Shown here piece by piece: positions 30,526 to 42,243 of a stretch of 64,000 nucleotides of DNA (its first letter is position 1; every line of letters begins with the position of its first letter). The notes beneath the pieces were generated by a model that worked only from the letters and a program-made list of their open reading frames with translations, was not told the origin of the DNA and ran no database searches. This DNA is from Imhoffiella purpurea. GTDB taxonomy: Bacteria > Pseudomonadota > Gammaproteobacteria > Chromatiales > Chromatiaceae. The stretch covers positions 1-64,000 of the forward strand of contig NZ_AONC01000003.1 in the NCBI RefSeq assembly GCF_000585215.1, in the 5' to 3' direction. A program made the position numbers and the translations under genes.

Positions 30526-33500
30526 TCAGTCCACCCAGACCCGCGCATTGCGGAACAGACGCATCCAAGGGCCGTCCTGGCCCCAGTCGTCCGGGTGCCA
30601 GGAGTTCTGAACGGCCCGGAACACACGCTCCGGATGCGGCATCATGATGGTCACCCGGCCGTCGCGCGTCGTGAGTCCGGCGATGCCCTCGGGCGAGCCG
30701 TTCGGATTGGCCGGATAGCGCTCGGCGACCCGCCCATCGTTCTCCACATAGCGCGCGGCCACTCCAGATCGCGCCTGGGACAGATGCGCGGCATCGCGGA
30801 ACTCGGCCCGGCCCTCGCCGTGCGCCACGGCGATCGGCATGCGCGATCCGGCCATGCCGGCGAGCAGTACCGACGGGGTCTCGGTGACCTCCAGCATCAG
30901 GGTCCGCGCCTCGAACTGCTCGGAGCGGTTGCGCACGAAATGCGGCCAATGCTCGGCGCCCGGGATCAGCTCGCTCAGATTCGAGAGCATCTGACAGCCG
31001 TTGCAGATGCCCAGCGCGAAGGTGTCCGAGCGCTCGAAGAATGACTGGAACTGATCGCGCGCCCGCGGATTGAAGAGGATGGTCTTGGCCCAGCCCTCGC
31101 CGGCCCCCAGCACGTCGCCGTAGGAGAAGCCGCCGCAGGCCACGAGCCCCCGGAAACGGTCCAGTTCGATGCGTCCGGCGATGACGTCCGAGAGATGGAC
31201 GTCGACGCACTCGAAGCCGGCCGCGTGGAAGGCCGCGGCCATCTCGATCTGGCCGTTGACGCCCTGCTCGCGCAGGATGGCGATCGGCGGACGCGCCCCG
31301 CGCTCGATGAAGGGCGCGGCGATGTCGTGATCCGGATCGAAGGTGAGGCTGGCGTGCAGCCCCGGATCCTCCTCGGCGATCCGCGCGAAGGCCTCCTCGG
31401 CGCACTCGGGGTTGTCGCGCAGCGACTGCATCCGGTAGCTGGTCTCGGACCAGGCCCGCTGCAGGTCGACCCGCTCGGCCTCGAAGAGCACCCGGCAGCG
31501 GCGGCAGACGCGCACCGTGTCGCTGTCGTCGATCATGCCGATCACCGGGCTGAACTCGGCCAGACCGTAATAGTCGAGGATCTGGAGCACGGCGTCGGTC
31601 TCGGTATGACGGACCTGGATGACCGCGCCCAGCTCCTCGCTGAACAGGGACGCGACGTCGTCGCAGCCGACCGCCGCCAGATCCACGTCGATCCCGCAGC
31701 GCCCGGCGAAGGCCATCTCGCAGAGGGTCGCGATGAGACCGCCGTCGGAGCGGTCGTGATAGGCCAGGATCATCTCCTCCCCGCGCAGCTCGCGGATCGC
31801 GGCGAAGAAACGCTTGAGCAGATCGGCATCCTCGATGTCCGGCCCCTCCTCGCCCAGCGCGCCGTAGACCTGGGCGAGACAGGAGGCGCCCAGCCGGTTG
31901 CGGCCCTGGCCCAGGTCGATGAGGATCAGATCCGTATCGCCCTGATCGGTGCGCAGCTGGGGCGTGAGGGTACGGCGCACGTCGTCGACGGGCGCGAAGG
32001 CGGAGACGATCAGGGACAGGGGCGCGGTCATCTCGCGGCGCCCGCCCTCGGCGTCCTGCCACACCGTCTTCATGCTCATGGAGTCCTTGCCGACCGGGAT
32101 GGCGATGCCGAGCTCGGCACAGAGATCCATGCCGACCGCGCGCACCGTGTCGTAGAGCCGGGCGTCCTCGCCGGCATGTCCGGCGGCCGCCATCCAGTTG
32201 GCCGAGAGCTTGATGTCGCCCAGCGCCTCGATCGAGGCGGCGGCGATGTTGGTCAGCGCCTCGCCGACCGCCATGCGCCCGGATGCGGGAGCATCGAGCA
32301 GGGCCAGCGGGGTGCGCTCGCCCATCGCCATGGCCTCGCCGCAATAGCCGCGATAGTCGCTGAGGGTCACGGCACAGTCGGCCACCGGGATCTGCCAGGG
32401 ACCGACCATCTGGTCGCGCGCCACCTGGCCCGTGATGCTGCGGTCGCCGATGGTGATGAGGAAGCTCTTGTCCGCCACCGTGGGCAGACGCAGCACCCGG
32501 AACACCGCCTCGCGCAGATCCAGGTCCCGGGTCGCGAAGGGCGCGGACGGCGGGCCGACCCGCTCGACCTCGCGCTGCATCTTGGGCGGCTTGCCGAACA
32601 GCAGGGGCAGCGGCATGTCGATCGGACGGTCGTCCAGCAGACGGTCGCCGAGGGTCAGGCGCTCCTCCTCGGTCGCCTCGCCGACCACGGCATAGGGACA
32701 GCGCTCGCGCTCGCAGATCGCCTTGAAGGTCTCCAGACGCTCGGCGGCCACCGCCAGCACATAGCGCTCCTGAGACTCGTTGCACCAGATCTCCATCGGC
32801 GACATGCCCGGATCGTCGTTCGGGATCTCGCGCAGCTCGAAACGCCCTCCGCGCTCGCCGTCGTGGACCAGCTCGGGCAATGCGTTGGACAGACCGCCGG
32901 CGCCGACATCGTGTATGAAGAGGATGGGGTTCTCCTCCCCGCGCGCCCAGCAGCGGTCGATGACCTCCTGACAGCGGCGCTGCATCTCGGGGTTGGCGCG
33001 CTGCACCGAGGCGAAGTCCAGATCCTCGGCCGAGGCGCCCGAGGCCATGCTGGAGGCCGCCCCGCCGCCGAGACCGATGAGCATCGCCGGACCGCCCAGC
33101 ACGATCAGGGGCGTGCCCGGCGGGAAGGCGTCCTTGGCGACGTGCTCGGCGCGGATGTTGCCCATGCCGCCGGCGAGCATGATCGGCTTGTGATAGCCAC
33201 GCAGCTCGGGCGCGCCGCCGGGGCCCGGCACCTCCTGCTCGTAGGTGCGGAAATAGCCGGCCAGGTTGGGACGACCGAACTCGTTGTTGAAGGCCGCCGC
33301 GCCGATCGGACCCTCGAGCATGATGTCGAGCGCCGAGACGATGCGCCCCGGCTTACCGAAATCGCGTTCCCAAGGCTGCTCGAAGCCGGGGATGCGCAGG
33401 TTGGAGACCGAGAAGCCGCACAGACCCGCCTTGGGCTTGGCGCCCCGACCGGTCGCGCCCTCGTCGCGGATCTCGCCGCCCGAGCCGGTCGCCGCGCCCG

Positions 33501-34455
33501 GATCCGGGGCGATGGCGGTCGGATGGTTGTGGGTCTCGACCTTCATGAGGAGATGGATCTCCTCCTCGGACTCGCAGTAGATGCCGGTCTGGGGACAGGG
33601 CATGAACCGGCGCCCGTCCCAGCCCTCGATGACCGCCGCGTTGTCCTTGTAGGCCGAGAGCACCCCCTCGGGCGAGGTGTCGGTCGTGTGGCGGATCATC
33701 TTGAACAGCGAGCGCTCCTGGGCCTCGCCGTCGATGATCCAGTCGGCGTTGAAAATTTTGTGCCGGCAATGCTCGGAGTTCGCCTGGGCGAACATCATCA
33801 GTTCGACGTCGGTCGGATTGCGTCCGAGCGACTGGAAGCTCTCGGTCAGATAGTCGATCTCGTCGTCGGACAGGGCCAGACCCAGCTCGCCGTTGGCGGC
33901 GACCAGTGCCGGACGGCCGAGCCCCAGGACGTCGACCCGTTGGGCCGGCCTCGGCTCGGCACCGTCGAAGAGACGATGCGCCGCGTCCATCTCGAACAGG
34001 GCCACCTGGGTCATGCGGTCGTGAAGCATGGCGGCCGTCCGGCTCAGCACATCCCCTGCGACCGCCGCCGTCTCTGTGGAGAGATAGTAGGCCGTGCCGC
34101 GCTCGATCCGGGCGATCTGGGTCAGTCCGCAGTTGTGGGCGATGTCGGTGGCCTTGGACGACCAGGGCGAGATGGTCCCCGGCCTGGGCACCACCAGGAC
34201 CAGCGCTCCCTCCGGGGTGTGCGCCGGCAGGCTGGGTCCATAGCGCAGGAGCCGCTCCAAGACCGACCGCCCGGCCTCGTCCAGATCGCCGGACAGCTGG
34301 GCGAAATGCACGAACTCGGCATAGAGTTGAATCCGCGTTCCGGTCCGCTCGCTCAGACGCTCGGCGAGCTTGCTCAGACGGAACTCGGAGATGGCTGGGG
34401 CGCCGCGGAGGACCAGCATCGGCGATTGCTCTGGGTGCTTGGAGGTGTCGGACAT
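30526..34455 (-). CDS. purL: Phosphoribosylformylglycinamidine synthase
   Basis: A 1309-residue single-chain FGAM synthase, near the 1295 of E. coli. N-terminal FGAM-binding and linker domains, two AIRS-like ATP-grasp halves (with [21 protein letters not shown], and [19 protein letters not shown]), and a C-terminal glutaminase with Cys nucleophile in [11 protein letters not shown] and the His-Glu pair near [11 protein letters not shown]. It converts FGAR, ATP and glutamine to FGAM in purine synthesis. The long plus-strand frame over it is a shadow. Confidence 0.97.
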   Translation of the reverse strand: MSDTSKHPEQSPMLVLRGAPAISEFRLSKLAERLSERTGTRIQLYAEFVHFAQLSGDLDEAGRSVLERLLRYGPSLPAHTPEGALVLVVPRPGTISPWSSKATDIAHNCGLTQIARIERGTAYYLSTETAAVAGDVLSRTAAMLHDRMTQVALFEMDAAHRLFDGAEPRPAQRVDVLGLGRPALVAANGELGLALSDDEIDYLTESFQSLGRNPTDVELMMFAQANSEHCRHKIFNADWIIDGEAQERSLFKMIRHTTDTSPEGVLSAYKDNAAVIEGWDGRRFMPCPQTGIYCESEEEIHLLMKVETHNHPTAIAPDPGAATGSGGEIRDEGATGRGAKPKAGLCGFSVSNLRIPGFEQPWERDFGKPGRIVSALDIMLEGPIGAAAFNNEFGRPNLAGYFRTYEQEVPGPGGAPELRGYHKPIMLAGGMGNIRAEHVAKDAFPPGTPLIVLGGPAMLIGLGGGAASSMASGASAEDLDFASVQRANPEMQRRCQEVIDRCWARGEENPILFIHDVGAGGLSNALPELVHDGERGGRFELREIPNDDPGMSPMEIWCNESQERYVLAVAAERLETFKAICERERCPYAVVGEATEEERLTLGDRLLDDRPIDMPLPLLFGKPPKMQREVERVGPPSAPFATRDLDLREAVFRVLRLPTVADKSFLITIGDRSITGQVARDQMVGPWQIPVADCAVTLSDYRGYCGEAMAMGERTPLALLDAPASGRMAVGEALTNIAAASIEALGDIKLSANWMAAAGHAGEDARLYDTVRAVGMDLCAELGIAIPVGKDSMSMKTVWQDAEGGRREMTAPLSLIVSAFAPVDDVRRTLTPQLRTDQGDTDLILIDLGQGRNRLGASCLAQVYGALGEEGPDIEDADLLKRFFAAIRELRGEEMILAYHDRSDGGLIATLCEMAFAGRCGIDVDLAAVGCDDVASLFSEELGAVIQVRHTETDAVLQILDYYGLAEFSPVIGMIDDSDTVRVCRRCRVLFEAERVDLQRAWSETSYRMQSLRDNPECAEEAFARIAEEDPGLHASLTFDPDHDIAAPFIERGARPPIAILREQGVNGQIEMAAAFHAAGFECVDVHLSDVIAGRIELDRFRGLVACGGFSYGDVLGAGEGWAKTILFNPRARDQFQSFFERSDTFALGICNGCQMLSNLSELIPGAEHWPHFVRNRSEQFEARTLMLEVTETPSVLLAGMAGSRMPIAVAHGEGRAEFRDAAHLSQARSGVAARYVENDGRVAERYPANPNGSPEGIAGLTTRDGRVTIMMPHPERVFRAVQNSWHPDDWGQDGPWMRLFRNARVWVD

Positions 34456-34529
34456 AATAGCGTGACTCGGCGGGGGATGAGGAGCTCGCCCTGATGAGAT
34501 CAGGAAAGTGGATCGCCCCGGATCCGGGG

Positions 34530-35276
34530 CTAGGCATGACGGCGCTGACGCAGCGCCTCGTAGAGACAGACCCCGGTCGCGACCGAGACGTTCAGACTCT
34601 CGACGCGACCGAGCATGGGAAGACGGATGAGGCTGTCGCAGCGCTCTCGGGTCAGACGCCGCAGCCCGGTGCCCTCGCTGCCCATCACCAGCCCCAGCGG
34701 ACCGGTCAGATCGGCGGCATGGAGATCGCCCGGCGCCTCGCCGGCGGTGCCGATCAGCCAGATGCCGCGCGATTTGAGCGCATCCATGGTGCGCGCCAGA
34801 TTGGTCACCTGATAGTAGGGCATGGTTTCGGCGGCACCGCTCGCGACCTTGCAGACCACGGGCGTCAGACCGACGGCATTGTCCTTGGGCGCGACGACGG
34901 CATGAACGCCGACCGCCTCGGCTGTGCGCAGACAGGCCCCCAGGTTGTGCGGATCCTGCACCTCGTCGAGCAGCAGCAGGAAGGGCGCCCCCTCGATGCG
35001 ATCCAGGTGGGCGCTCAGATCGCGCTCGGTCCGGGACGCGGGGACCCGCACCCAGGCGAGCACGCCCTGATGATTGGCCCCGGACGCGGCATCGTCCAGT
35101 TCGCCCCGATCCACGGAACGCACCTGGATGCCGCCCTGGCGGGCCAGATCGGCCAGCTCGCCCAGACGCCGATCGCGACGGCTGCGTTCCAGCCAGAGCT
35201 CGCCGACGCCCTCGGCGCCGAACTTGAGCGCGCTGCGAACGCTGTGTATTCCAGCGACGGGAGAATGGTCCTTCAT
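34530..35276 (-). CDS. rlmB: 23S rRNA (guanosine-2'-O-)-methyltransferase RlmB
   Basis: A 248-residue SpoU-family enzyme. N-terminal substrate-binding domain (~5-75); the catalytic knot contains [35 protein letters not shown] and [17 protein letters not shown], the three SpoU motifs. It methylates G2251 in the peptidyl-transferase loop. Start codon lies 1 bp after the rnr stop, so the two are coupled, as in E. coli. Confidence 0.95.
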   Translation of the reverse strand: MKDHSPVAGIHSVRSALKFGAEGVGELWLERSRRDRRLGELADLARQGGIQVRSVDRGELDDAASGANHQGVLAWVRVPASRTERDLSAHLDRIEGAPFLLLLDEVQDPHNLGACLRTAEAVGVHAVVAPKDNAVGLTPVVCKVASGAAETMPYYQVTNLARTMDALKSRGIWLIGTAGEAPGDLHAADLTGPLGLVMGSEGTGLRRLTRERCDSLIRLPMLGRVESLNVSVATGVCLYEALRQRRHA

Positions 35277-35277
35277 C

Positions 35278-37695
35278 TCAATCGGTCGACGCCGTGCCGC
35301 CCGGCTTGCGTTTGCGGCGATTGCGCGAACGCGGCTTCTTCGCGCCCGAGGCATTGGAGTCGCCGGAAGGCTTGGATGAACCGGATGGCTTTGAATCACC
35401 GGATGCCTTGGGTTCGCCCGACGCCTTGGAGGCGGCCGGTGCGCCCGGCTTGCCCCTGCCTCGCGACTTCGGTTTGCGCCGGCCCGAGCCATTGGTCTGC
35501 GAGCTGGCGGGCTCGGCAAGCACGAAGTCGATCTTGCGGTCGTCCAGATTCACCGCCGCGACCTGGACCTTGAGGCGGTCGCCCAGACGGTAGACGGTGC
35601 CGGTGCGCTCGCCGTGCAGACGGTGACCGATGGGGTCGAAATGATAGAAGTCGTTGTCCAGTGCGGTGATGTGCACCAGACCGTCGACATAGACCTCGTC
35701 GAGCTCGACGAAGATGCCGAAGGAGTTGACGCTGGTGATGGTGCCCTCGTATTTCTCGCCCAGCTTGTCCTGCATGAACTCGCACTTGAGCCAGTCCTCG
35801 GCGTCGCGGGTCGCCTCGTCGGCGCGGCGCTCGGTCCCCGAACACTGCTCGCCGATCTGCTGCAGCTCGGTGCCCGAATAGTCCATGTCGGCCACCGTCC
35901 CACCGACCAGCAGATGGCGGATGAGCCGGTGCACCACCAGGTCCGGATAGCGCCGGATCGGCGAGGTGAAATGGGTATAGGCATCGTAGGCCAGCCCGAA
36001 GTGCCCGGCATTGTCCGAGCTGTACATGGCCTGCTGCATGGAGCGCAGCAGGACGGTCTGGATCAGACGCCGGTCCGGGCGTTCCCTGACCATCTCGAGC
36101 AGCTCGCCGTAGTCGTGCGCGGTCGGCTTGGGACCGCCGGGGAGCTTGAGCCCAAGCTGGCCGAGGAATTCGCGCAGGTCGTTGAGCTTCTCCTCGCCCG
36201 GGGTGTCGTGGATGCGATAGATGGCCGGAATGCGCCTGCGCTGGAAGAGACGCGCCGCGGCCACGTTGGCCGCCAGCATGCATTCCTCGATCAGCTTGTG
36301 GGCATCGTTGCGCACCAGCGGAACGACCTCCTCGATCCGACCCTGATCGTTGAAGACGAACTTGGTCTCGGTGGTGTCGAAGTCGATCGCACCGCGTACC
36401 TGCCTGGCTGCATGCAGCACATGATAGAGCTGGTAGAGCTCGTGCAGATGCGGCAGCAGGTCGGCATATCTGGAGCACAGCTCGCCGTCCCCATCGACCA
36501 CCATGGCGGCGACCTGATCATAGGTCAGACGCGCGTGCGAGCGCATCACGGCCTCGAAGAAGCGCGAGCGGGTGACCTTCCCCTCGGCGTTGACATAGAG
36601 CTCGGCGGTCATGCACAACCGATCCACATCGGGATTCAGCGAGCAGAGACCGTTCGAGAGCACCTCCGGCAGCATGGGAACGACGCGGTCGGGGAAATAG
36701 ACCGAATTGCCGCGCGACTGGGCCTCGCGGTCGAGCGCGGTCCCGGGACGCACGTAGCTCGAGACGTCGGCGATGCAGACCAGGAGCTTCCAGCCCTTGG
36801 GCTTGCGCTCGCAATAGACGGCGTCGTCGAAATCGCGGGCGTCCGCGCCGTCGATGGTGACCAGCGGGAGCGCGCGCAGATCGGTCCGCCCCTCCTTCGC
36901 CGATTCGGGCACCTCTTCGCCCAGCCCGGCGATCTCGGCCACGACCTCGTCGGGCCAGTCGACCGGCAGGTCGTGGGCGCGGATCGAGATGTCCGTCTCC
37001 ATGCCGGGCGCCATGTGATTGCCGAGCACCTCGGCGACGCGTCCGATCGGCGGAGTTCGACGCGTCGGCTGATCGATGATCTCGGCGACCACGATCTGAC
37101 CTTGCTCGACCTCGCCGATGCGATCGCTGGGGATGATGATGTCGTGCGTGAGCCGCTTGTTGTCCGGCACCACGAAACCGACGCCGCTCTCTTTATATAG
37201 ACGGCCGACAATGCTGCGGGTATTGCGCTCCAGGATCTCGACCAGGGCGCCTTCGAGCCGGCCGCGGCGATCCCGCCCGCTGACACGGACCACGACCCGA
37301 TCGCCGTGGAAGAGCGCGCGCATCTCCTTGGGATAGAGGTAGAGGTCGTCGCCCCCCTCGTCCGGACGCACGAATCCGAACCCGTCCGGATGGCCGATCA
37401 CGCGTCCGGCGATGAGGTCGCGCTTGTTGACGGGACAATAGACCTGGTTGCGATTTCGAACCAGCTGACCATCGCGCACCATGGCGCCGAGACGACGATC
37501 CAACGCGACCAGGTCCTGCTCACCGTTCAGATCCAAGGCGGCGGCCAATTCGTCGAACGACTGTGGGGCGCCGTTGCTGGTCAGGGTTTCGAGGATGAAT
37601 TCCCGGCTGGGAATGGGGTTGGCGTATTTCTTCGCCTCGCGCTGGCGATGCGGATCCGCGTCTCTCGCGGCGGTGGATGATCGACGTCTTGTCAC
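35278..37695 (-). CDS. rnr: Ribonuclease R
   Basis: An 805-residue 3'-5' exoribonuclease of the RNB family. The order is an N-terminal HTH-like segment (residues ~25-85), cold-shock domains (~90-240), the RNB catalytic domain with DARDFDDAVYCER supplying metal-binding Asp residues, S1 domain (~635-720) and a basic Lys/Ser/Gly-rich tail. GTG at 37695 is chosen because the longer frame enters tRNA-Leu; GGAGG lies 12 bp upstream, a long spacing. RNase R degrades structured RNA and rRNA fragments. Confidence 0.93.
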   Translation of the reverse strand: MTRRRSSTAARDADPHRQREAKKYANPIPSREFILETLTSNGAPQSFDELAAALDLNGEQDLVALDRRLGAMVRDGQLVRNRNQVYCPVNKRDLIAGRVIGHPDGFGFVRPDEGGDDLYLYPKEMRALFHGDRVVVRVSGRDRRGRLEGALVEILERNTRSIVGRLYKESGVGFVVPDNKRLTHDIIIPSDRIGEVEQGQIVVAEIIDQPTRRTPPIGRVAEVLGNHMAPGMETDISIRAHDLPVDWPDEVVAEIAGLGEEVPESAKEGRTDLRALPLVTIDGADARDFDDAVYCERKPKGWKLLVCIADVSSYVRPGTALDREAQSRGNSVYFPDRVVPMLPEVLSNGLCSLNPDVDRLCMTAELYVNAEGKVTRSRFFEAVMRSHARLTYDQVAAMVVDGDGELCSRYADLLPHLHELYQLYHVLHAARQVRGAIDFDTTETKFVFNDQGRIEEVVPLVRNDAHKLIEECMLAANVAAARLFQRRRIPAIYRIHDTPGEEKLNDLREFLGQLGLKLPGGPKPTAHDYGELLEMVRERPDRRLIQTVLLRSMQQAMYSSDNAGHFGLAYDAYTHFTSPIRRYPDLVVHRLIRHLLVGGTVADMDYSGTELQQIGEQCSGTERRADEATRDAEDWLKCEFMQDKLGEKYEGTITSVNSFGIFVELDEVYVDGLVHITALDNDFYHFDPIGHRLHGERTGTVYRLGDRLKVQVAAVNLDDRKIDFVLAEPASSQTNGSGRRKPKSRGRGKPGAPAASKASGEPKASGDSKPSGSSKPSGDSNASGAKKPRSRNRRKRKPGGTASTD

Positions 37696-37732
37696 GTGAA
37701 CTCGGTACCTCCAAAAAAATACAAGTGTACTC

Positions 37733-37761
37733 TTGACAACCCCGGCCTGTCTCTCTAATAT
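37733..37761 (+). promoter_or_regulatory. Strong promoter for tRNA-Leu
   Basis: TTGACA (37733-37738) and TAATAT (37756-37761) with exactly 17 bp between, about 50 bp upstream of the tRNA. It overlaps the divergent upstream region of rnr. Confidence 0.8.
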
Positions 37762-37811
37762 TCGCGGCTCACCACGGGAGCACGACAAAACGACGTCTCT
37801 CGTGCCCCTTT

Positions 37812-37898
37812 GCCGAGGTGGCGGAATTGGTAGACGCGCATGGTTCAGGTCCATGTGGGCGAAAGCTCGTGGAGGTTCGAGTCCTCTTCTCGGCACCA
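37812..37898 (+). tRNA. tRNA-Leu (anticodon CAG)
   Basis: An 87-nt class II tRNA. Acceptor GCCGAGG pairs with UCUCGGC (one G-U), anticodon loop UUCAGGU, a long variable arm (GGGCGAAAGCUCG), T-loop GUUCGAGUC and an encoded CCA. Reads CUG, the dominant leucine codon in this GC-rich genome. Confidence 0.95.
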
Positions 37899-37933
37899 AA
37901 TTCCTAGGGTAGTCGAAACCGATTATCCTGCGC

Positions 37934-37965
37934 AAAAGGCGCCGCACCCAGTGCGGCGCCTTTTT
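37934..37965 (+). terminator. Rho-independent terminator of tRNA-Leu
   Basis: GGCGCCGCAC (37938-37947), loop CCA, GTGCGGCGCC (37951-37960), then five T. An AAAA run precedes the stem, so it could also act in the opposite direction. Confidence 0.9.
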
Positions 37966-38263
37966 CGTATGCGCACCCATCCCTGACCGCAACAGCCCCT
38001 ATTGCGCCGCATGGCTCAGTGAAGCCCAGCCACCCGAGTCGACTCGCGCTTCTCCAAGGTTGAACGAGCTGTCCCCTCAGCGAGCGCTGTCAGTGACCAA
38101 GGCACCAGCCCAGCCAAATGTTCCGTTCGCCGGATTAAGTCTCTGAGACACAGAAGAGGGCCGGATAACAACCGCGATCTTCAATGGCCCCAGACTCCCT
38201 GCATGCCGATGCGGCCGAGGCCGCACCGACGAACGCCTTCCACAGTGGACCCGACGCAACGGT
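37966..38263. other. Intergenic region between tRNA-Leu terminator and pssA
   Basis: These 298 bases hold no supported gene. I see no repeat or RNA structure of note in them. Confidence 0.5.
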
Positions 38264-39016
38264 TCAGGACGTCTCCCGACGCCGCTTCGCCCGATTCTGC
38301 CGCAGCACCATCAGGGTCCAGGCCGGCCCAGAGACGGCATAGGTGAGGGCCATCAGGAAGAGCACCAGCGGCGGATAGATGAAGACCACTGCGAACCCGA
38401 GCATGACCGCGACGGCCAGCAGGAAGGGAACGCGCCCATGCAGACTGAGCTGCTTGAAGCTCTGATAGCGGAAATTGCTGACCATCAGCAGGCCTGCAAC
38501 CGCGGTCAGGAAGGCGGCGAGCCAGGAGACGTCGGAGCCATCGATCCCGAGATCGTTGGCGGTCCAGATCCCTCCAGCGATGATAGCGGCGGCGGGCGGA
38601 CTGGCGAGCCCCTGGAAATAGCGTTTGTCGGCGATCCCGACCTGGGTATTGAAGCGGGCCAGACGCAAGGCGGCCGCCGCCGTATAGACGAAGGCGGCCA
38701 GCCAGCCGACCTTGCCCAGCTCGCCGAGCGCCCAATGATAGGCGACCAAGGCCGGGGCCACGCCGAAGGCGACCATGTCCGAGAGACTGTCGTACTCGGC
38801 GCCGAAGGCGGTCTGGGTCTGGGTGATGCGGGCGATGCGCCCGTCGAAGCCGTCCAGGACCATGGCCGAGAAGATCGCCAGCGCGGCGGCCTCGAAGCGG
38901 TCCTGCGTCGCCGAGAGCACGGCATAGAATCCGGCGAACAGGGCCGCGGTGGTGAAGAGGTTCGGCAGGAGATAGATGCCGCGCGGTCTTTTGCGGGGTG
39001 GAAGCGTTTCGTCCAT
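38264..39016 (-). CDS. pssA: CDP-diacylglycerol-serine O-phosphatidyltransferase
   Basis: A 250-residue CDP-alcohol phosphatidyltransferase of the integral-membrane (Bacillus-type) PssA class. The signature DGFDGRIARITQTQ...GAEYDSLSD (residues ~55-80) supplies the metal-binding Asp residues. Six or more hydrophobic segments follow. It makes phosphatidylserine, the precursor of phosphatidylethanolamine. The ATG at 39016 is preferred over longer starts because the N-terminus then begins just before PRKRPRGIYLLPNLFTTA, as in homologues. Confidence 0.92.
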   Translation of the reverse strand: MDETLPPRKRPRGIYLLPNLFTTAALFAGFYAVLSATQDRFEAAALAIFSAMVLDGFDGRIARITQTQTAFGAEYDSLSDMVAFGVAPALVAYHWALGELGKVGWLAAFVYTAAAALRLARFNTQVGIADKRYFQGLASPPAAAIIAGGIWTANDLGIDGSDVSWLAAFLTAVAGLLMVSNFRYQSFKQLSLHGRVPFLLAVAVMLGFAVVFIYPPLVLFLMALTYAVSGPAWTLMVLRQNRAKRRRETS

Positions 39017-39320
39017 AGTACCGATATCGTGATGAGGAAGGGCCCGATGGCGGTGGAAGTATATCGCCGCATCCCTTCGAGCGTCGAAAGGGCTGGAACC
39101 GAAGGATCGCATCCCCGCCTAATGCACCGAGAAACGCCGGCCGAGCCCTCGCAAAGTTGGAGCGACCATTCCCTGGCGCAAGTAGGATTCTGTCATACAC
39201 TTGCGCCATAGTGTCCGCTCACCGGACCCAAGATTCAGCATCTGCGCCGACGCGGAGATTCGCGCCCCGGATCGCCGCGTTGGCCCGACAGACACTGCAA
39301 CCATCCGCCCGGGAGGTGAC
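39017..39320. promoter_or_regulatory. Divergent control region between pssA and hoxE
   Basis: These 304 bases must contain the promoters of pssA (minus) and the hox operon (plus). No sigma-54 -24/-12 pair with correct spacing and no close sigma-70 match was found. A GGGAGG ribosome binding site (39311-39316) serves hoxE. Confidence 0.4.
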
Positions 39321-39815
39321 ATGACGCTGCAGCAAGCCAAACCGCCGCTGCCCAGCGCCGACAAACGCTGGAAACTGGTCAACGCGACGATGCGCCGCAA
39401 CGGCTATGCCGGACATGCCCTGATCGAGACGCTGCACAGCGTACAGGATGCCTTCGGCTTTCTCGACGAGATTTCACTGCGCTTCGTCGCCGCATCGCTC
39501 GACCTGCCATTGAGCAAGGTCTTCGGCGTCGCCACCTTCTACCACATCTTCATGCTCAAGCCGAAGGGGCGCCACACCTGTGTCGTCTGCACCGGCACGG
39601 CCTGCTACATCAAGGGGGCTGGAGAGCTGTTGGACGGCATCCAGGCACGCTACGAGGTCGCACCGGGCGAAACGACGCAAGACGATCGTCTCTCGGTGCT
39701 CTCGGCCCGTTGCGTCGGCGCCTGCGGACTGGCTCCGGCCGCGGTTCTGGACGGCGACGTCCTCGGCAAGCAGACCTCCGACACCCTCATCGCCAAGCTG
39801 GAGGAGCTGGACTGA
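39321..39815 (+). CDS. hoxE: Bidirectional [NiFe] hydrogenase subunit HoxE
   Basis: A 164-residue thioredoxin-like [2Fe-2S] protein of the NuoE family. The four cluster Cys lie in [12 protein letters not shown] and [12 protein letters not shown]. HoxE is part of the diaphorase module that exchanges electrons with NAD(H) and possibly other carriers. The ATG at 39321 has GGGAGG upstream. First gene of the hox operon, divergent from pssA. Confidence 0.94.
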   Translation: MTLQQAKPPLPSADKRWKLVNATMRRNGYAGHALIETLHSVQDAFGFLDEISLRFVAASLDLPLSKVFGVATFYHIFMLKPKGRHTCVVCTGTACYIKGAGELLDGIQARYEVAPGETTQDDRLSVLSARCVGACGLAPAAVLDGDVLGKQTSDTLIAKLEELD

Positions 39816-39816
39816 T

Positions 39817-41433
39817 ATGCATCTGGAAGATCTCGCCGAAAAGGCCGCGGAATTCCGCGCCGAAGAGGCCGGCATCCAGCGCGAAGTCCGCGTCTGCGTG
39901 GCGGCCAGCTGTCAGTCGTCGGGCTCGCTCGCCGTCATGGAGGCGCTCGAGGATGCCTGCGGGGACGGCAAGGGCACCTGCCGGGTCAAGGGCGTGGGCT
40001 GCATGGGACTCTGCTCGGCCGGCCCGCTGGTCTCGATCGCCGACAAGGACTGCAGCCTCGACGAATCCGTGCTCTATCGCGACGTGACCCCGGCGGACGC
40101 CCCTGAGATCATGGGCAGCGTCTGTGGATCGCCGGTCGAGCGTCTGCGCTGCCCGACCGACCAGCCATTCTTCGCCCGCCAGCACAAGATCGTGCTGGAG
40201 AATTCAGGTTTCATCGATCCGGACAGCTTCAAAGGTTACGTCGCCGTGGGCGGCTACGCCGGCATGGTCCGCGCATTGAGCGAGATGACACCGGCGGACG
40301 TGCTGCGCGAGGTCACGACCAGCGGTCTGCGCGGCCGGGGCGGCGGCGGCTACCCGACCGGACTCAAATGGTCGACCGTCGCCAAGATGCCGGCCGGGCA
40401 GAAATACGTCATCTGCAATGCCGACGAGGGCGACCCTGGCGCCTTCATGGACCGCGCGGTGCTGGAGTCCGACCCCCATCGCGTCCTGGAGGGCATGGCG
40501 ATCGCCGCCTATGCGGTTGGGGCCAACAAGGGCTACATCTATGTCCGGGCCGAATATCCGCTGGCGGTGGAGCGGCTGCAGACGGCGATCCGCAAGGCCA
40601 AGCGCGCCGGATTCCTCGGCAGCAAGGTCGCCGACACCCAGTTCAGCTTCGAGGTCGAGATCCGGCTCGGCGCCGGCGCCTTCGTCTGCGGCGAGGAGAC
40701 CGCGCTCATGGCCTCGATCGAGGGACTGCGCGGCCAGCCGCGACCGCGTCCGCCCTACCCCGCCGAGTCGGGCCTCTGGGGCTGTCCCACGCTCATCAAC
40801 AACGTCGAGACCTTCGCCAACATCGCCCCCATCGTCCGCGAGGGCGGCGACTGGTTCGCCTCGATCGGCACCGAACGCTCCAAGGGCACCAAGGTCTTCG
40901 CCCTGGCCGGAAAGATCCGCAACACGGGGCTGATCGAGGTGCCCATGGGGACCTCGCTGCGCGACATCATCGAGATCATCGGGGGCGGCATCCCCGACGG
41001 CAAGGCATTCAAGGCGGTCCAGACCGGCGGCCCCTCGGGCGGCTGCATCCCGGAGGCGCATCTCGACATCCCGGTCGACTACGACAGCCTCAAGACGCTC
41101 GGCACCATGATGGGATCGGGCGGCATGATCGTCATGGACGAGACCTCCAGCATGGTGGACGTGGCCCGCTATTTCATGGAGTTCTGCATGACCGAATCCT
41201 GCGGCAAGTGCATCCCCTGCCGCACCGGGACCTGGCAGATGCACGGACTGCTGGACGCGATCGCCAAGGCGCAGGGAACGCACGCGGATCTGGCCCTGCT
41301 GGAAGAGCTCTGCGAGGTGGTCCAGGCCACCAGTCTCTGCGGCCTGGGTCAGACGGCGCCCAACCCCGTCCTCAGCACGCTGCGCTACTTCCGCGACGAG
41401 TACGAGGAGAAGCTGCAGCGAGCGGAGCTCTGA
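39817..41433 (+). CDS. hoxF: Bidirectional [NiFe] hydrogenase diaphorase subunit HoxF
   Basis: A 538-residue NuoF-type subunit starting 1 bp after hoxE. The N-terminal ~110 residues form a second thioredoxin-like domain (CVAASC and [11 protein letters not shown]). The NAD/FMN region contains [15 protein letters not shown] and [14 protein letters not shown]. The C-terminus binds a [4Fe-4S] cluster through [10 protein letters not shown] and a later Cys in TSLCGLGQ. It passes electrons between FMN/NAD and the iron-sulfur chain. Confidence 0.95.
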   Translation: MHLEDLAEKAAEFRAEEAGIQREVRVCVAASCQSSGSLAVMEALEDACGDGKGTCRVKGVGCMGLCSAGPLVSIADKDCSLDESVLYRDVTPADAPEIMGSVCGSPVERLRCPTDQPFFARQHKIVLENSGFIDPDSFKGYVAVGGYAGMVRALSEMTPADVLREVTTSGLRGRGGGGYPTGLKWSTVAKMPAGQKYVICNADEGDPGAFMDRAVLESDPHRVLEGMAIAAYAVGANKGYIYVRAEYPLAVERLQTAIRKAKRAGFLGSKVADTQFSFEVEIRLGAGAFVCGEETALMASIEGLRGQPRPRPPYPAESGLWGCPTLINNVETFANIAPIVREGGDWFASIGTERSKGTKVFALAGKIRNTGLIEVPMGTSLRDIIEIIGGGIPDGKAFKAVQTGGPSGGCIPEAHLDIPVDYDSLKTLGTMMGSGGMIVMDETSSMVDVARYFMEFCMTESCGKCIPCRTGTWQMHGLLDAIAKAQGTHADLALLEELCEVVQATSLCGLGQTAPNPVLSTLRYFRDEYEEKLQRAEL

Positions 41434-41511
41434 GGCCGGCGCCAGGATCGACATCGGCCATCGGGGATTCTCCTCGGACCACGCATCATCGACGACCCTC
41501 ACGGAGCCACC

Positions 41512-42243
41512 ATGCCGCTACCCGCTACCCAGCCGAACGTCCGTGTCGTCACGCTCAAGATCGACGATCTGGACCTGTCCGCCCGCGAGGACGAGACCCT
41601 CATCGAGGTCTGCCGCGAGAACAAGATCCCCATCCCCAGCCTCTGCCACCTCGACGGGCTCTCGGTCTGGGGCGGATGCCGTCTGTGCGTGGTCGAGCTG
41701 GAGGGACAGAACCGATTGCTCGCCGCCTGCTCGACCCGGGTCGCCGAGGGCATGAGGGTCCATACCAACACCGAGCGGCTGCAACGCTACAGACGCACCC
41801 TCATCGAACTGCTGTTCGCCGAGCGGAACCATATCTGCTCGGTCTGTGTCTCCAATGGTCACTGCGAACTTCAATGGCTGGCGCAGAAGTGCGGTGTCGA
41901 CCATGTCCGCGTCCCCTACCGTCAGCAGCCCTACCCGGTCGACAGCTCGCACGAGATGTTCCGCCTCGACCACAACCGCTGCGTCCTCTGCACCCGCTGC
42001 GTGCGGGTCTGCGACGAGATCGAGGGCGCCCATACCTGGGACGTCATGGGACGCGGCAGCGACTGCCGCGTCATCACCGACCTGGCCCGGCCCTGGGGCG
42101 AGAGCGACACCTGCACCAGCTGCGGCAAATGCGTCCAGGTCTGTCCCACCGGGGCGCTCGTCAAGCAGGGGACCTCGGTCGGAGAGATGGTCAAGGACCA
42201 GCACTTCCTGCCGATCCTCGCGCGCCGGAGACATGCCAGATGA
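41512..42243 (+). CDS. hoxU: Bidirectional [NiFe] hydrogenase diaphorase subunit HoxU
   Basis: A 243-residue NuoG-N-terminal-like protein. [2Fe-2S] ferredoxin-type domain with [15 protein letters not shown], a HxxxCxxC motif region ([15 protein letters not shown]), then two [4Fe-4S] motifs ([11 protein letters not shown] and [16 protein letters not shown]). It connects the diaphorase HoxEF with the hydrogenase module. The end overlaps hoxY by ATGA. Confidence 0.95.
   Translation: MPLPATQPNVRVVTLKIDDLDLSAREDETLIEVCRENKIPIPSLCHLDGLSVWGGCRLCVVELEGQNRLLAACSTRVAEGMRVHTNTERLQRYRRTLIELLFAERNHICSVCVSNGHCELQWLAQKCGVDHVRVPYRQQPYPVDSSHEMFRLDHNRCVLCTRCVRVCDEIEGAHTWDVMGRGSDCRVITDLARPWGESDTCTSCGKCVQVCPTGALVKQGTSVGEMVKDQHFLPILARRRHAR

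Noticed and set aside
31195-34494. A 1099-codon plus-strand open frame
   Set aside because: It is the antisense shadow of purL, whose protein is unmistakable; GC-rich DNA leaves long open frames on the opposite strand.
35278-37992. Longer RNase R start reaching 37992
   Set aside because: The extension would run through tRNA-Leu and its promoter in antisense; GTG at 37695 is more sensible.
39017-39320. Sigma-54 promoter for the hox operon
   Set aside because: A TGGCCCG...TGCA pair is present but the GG-GC spacing is 13 rather than 10 bases.
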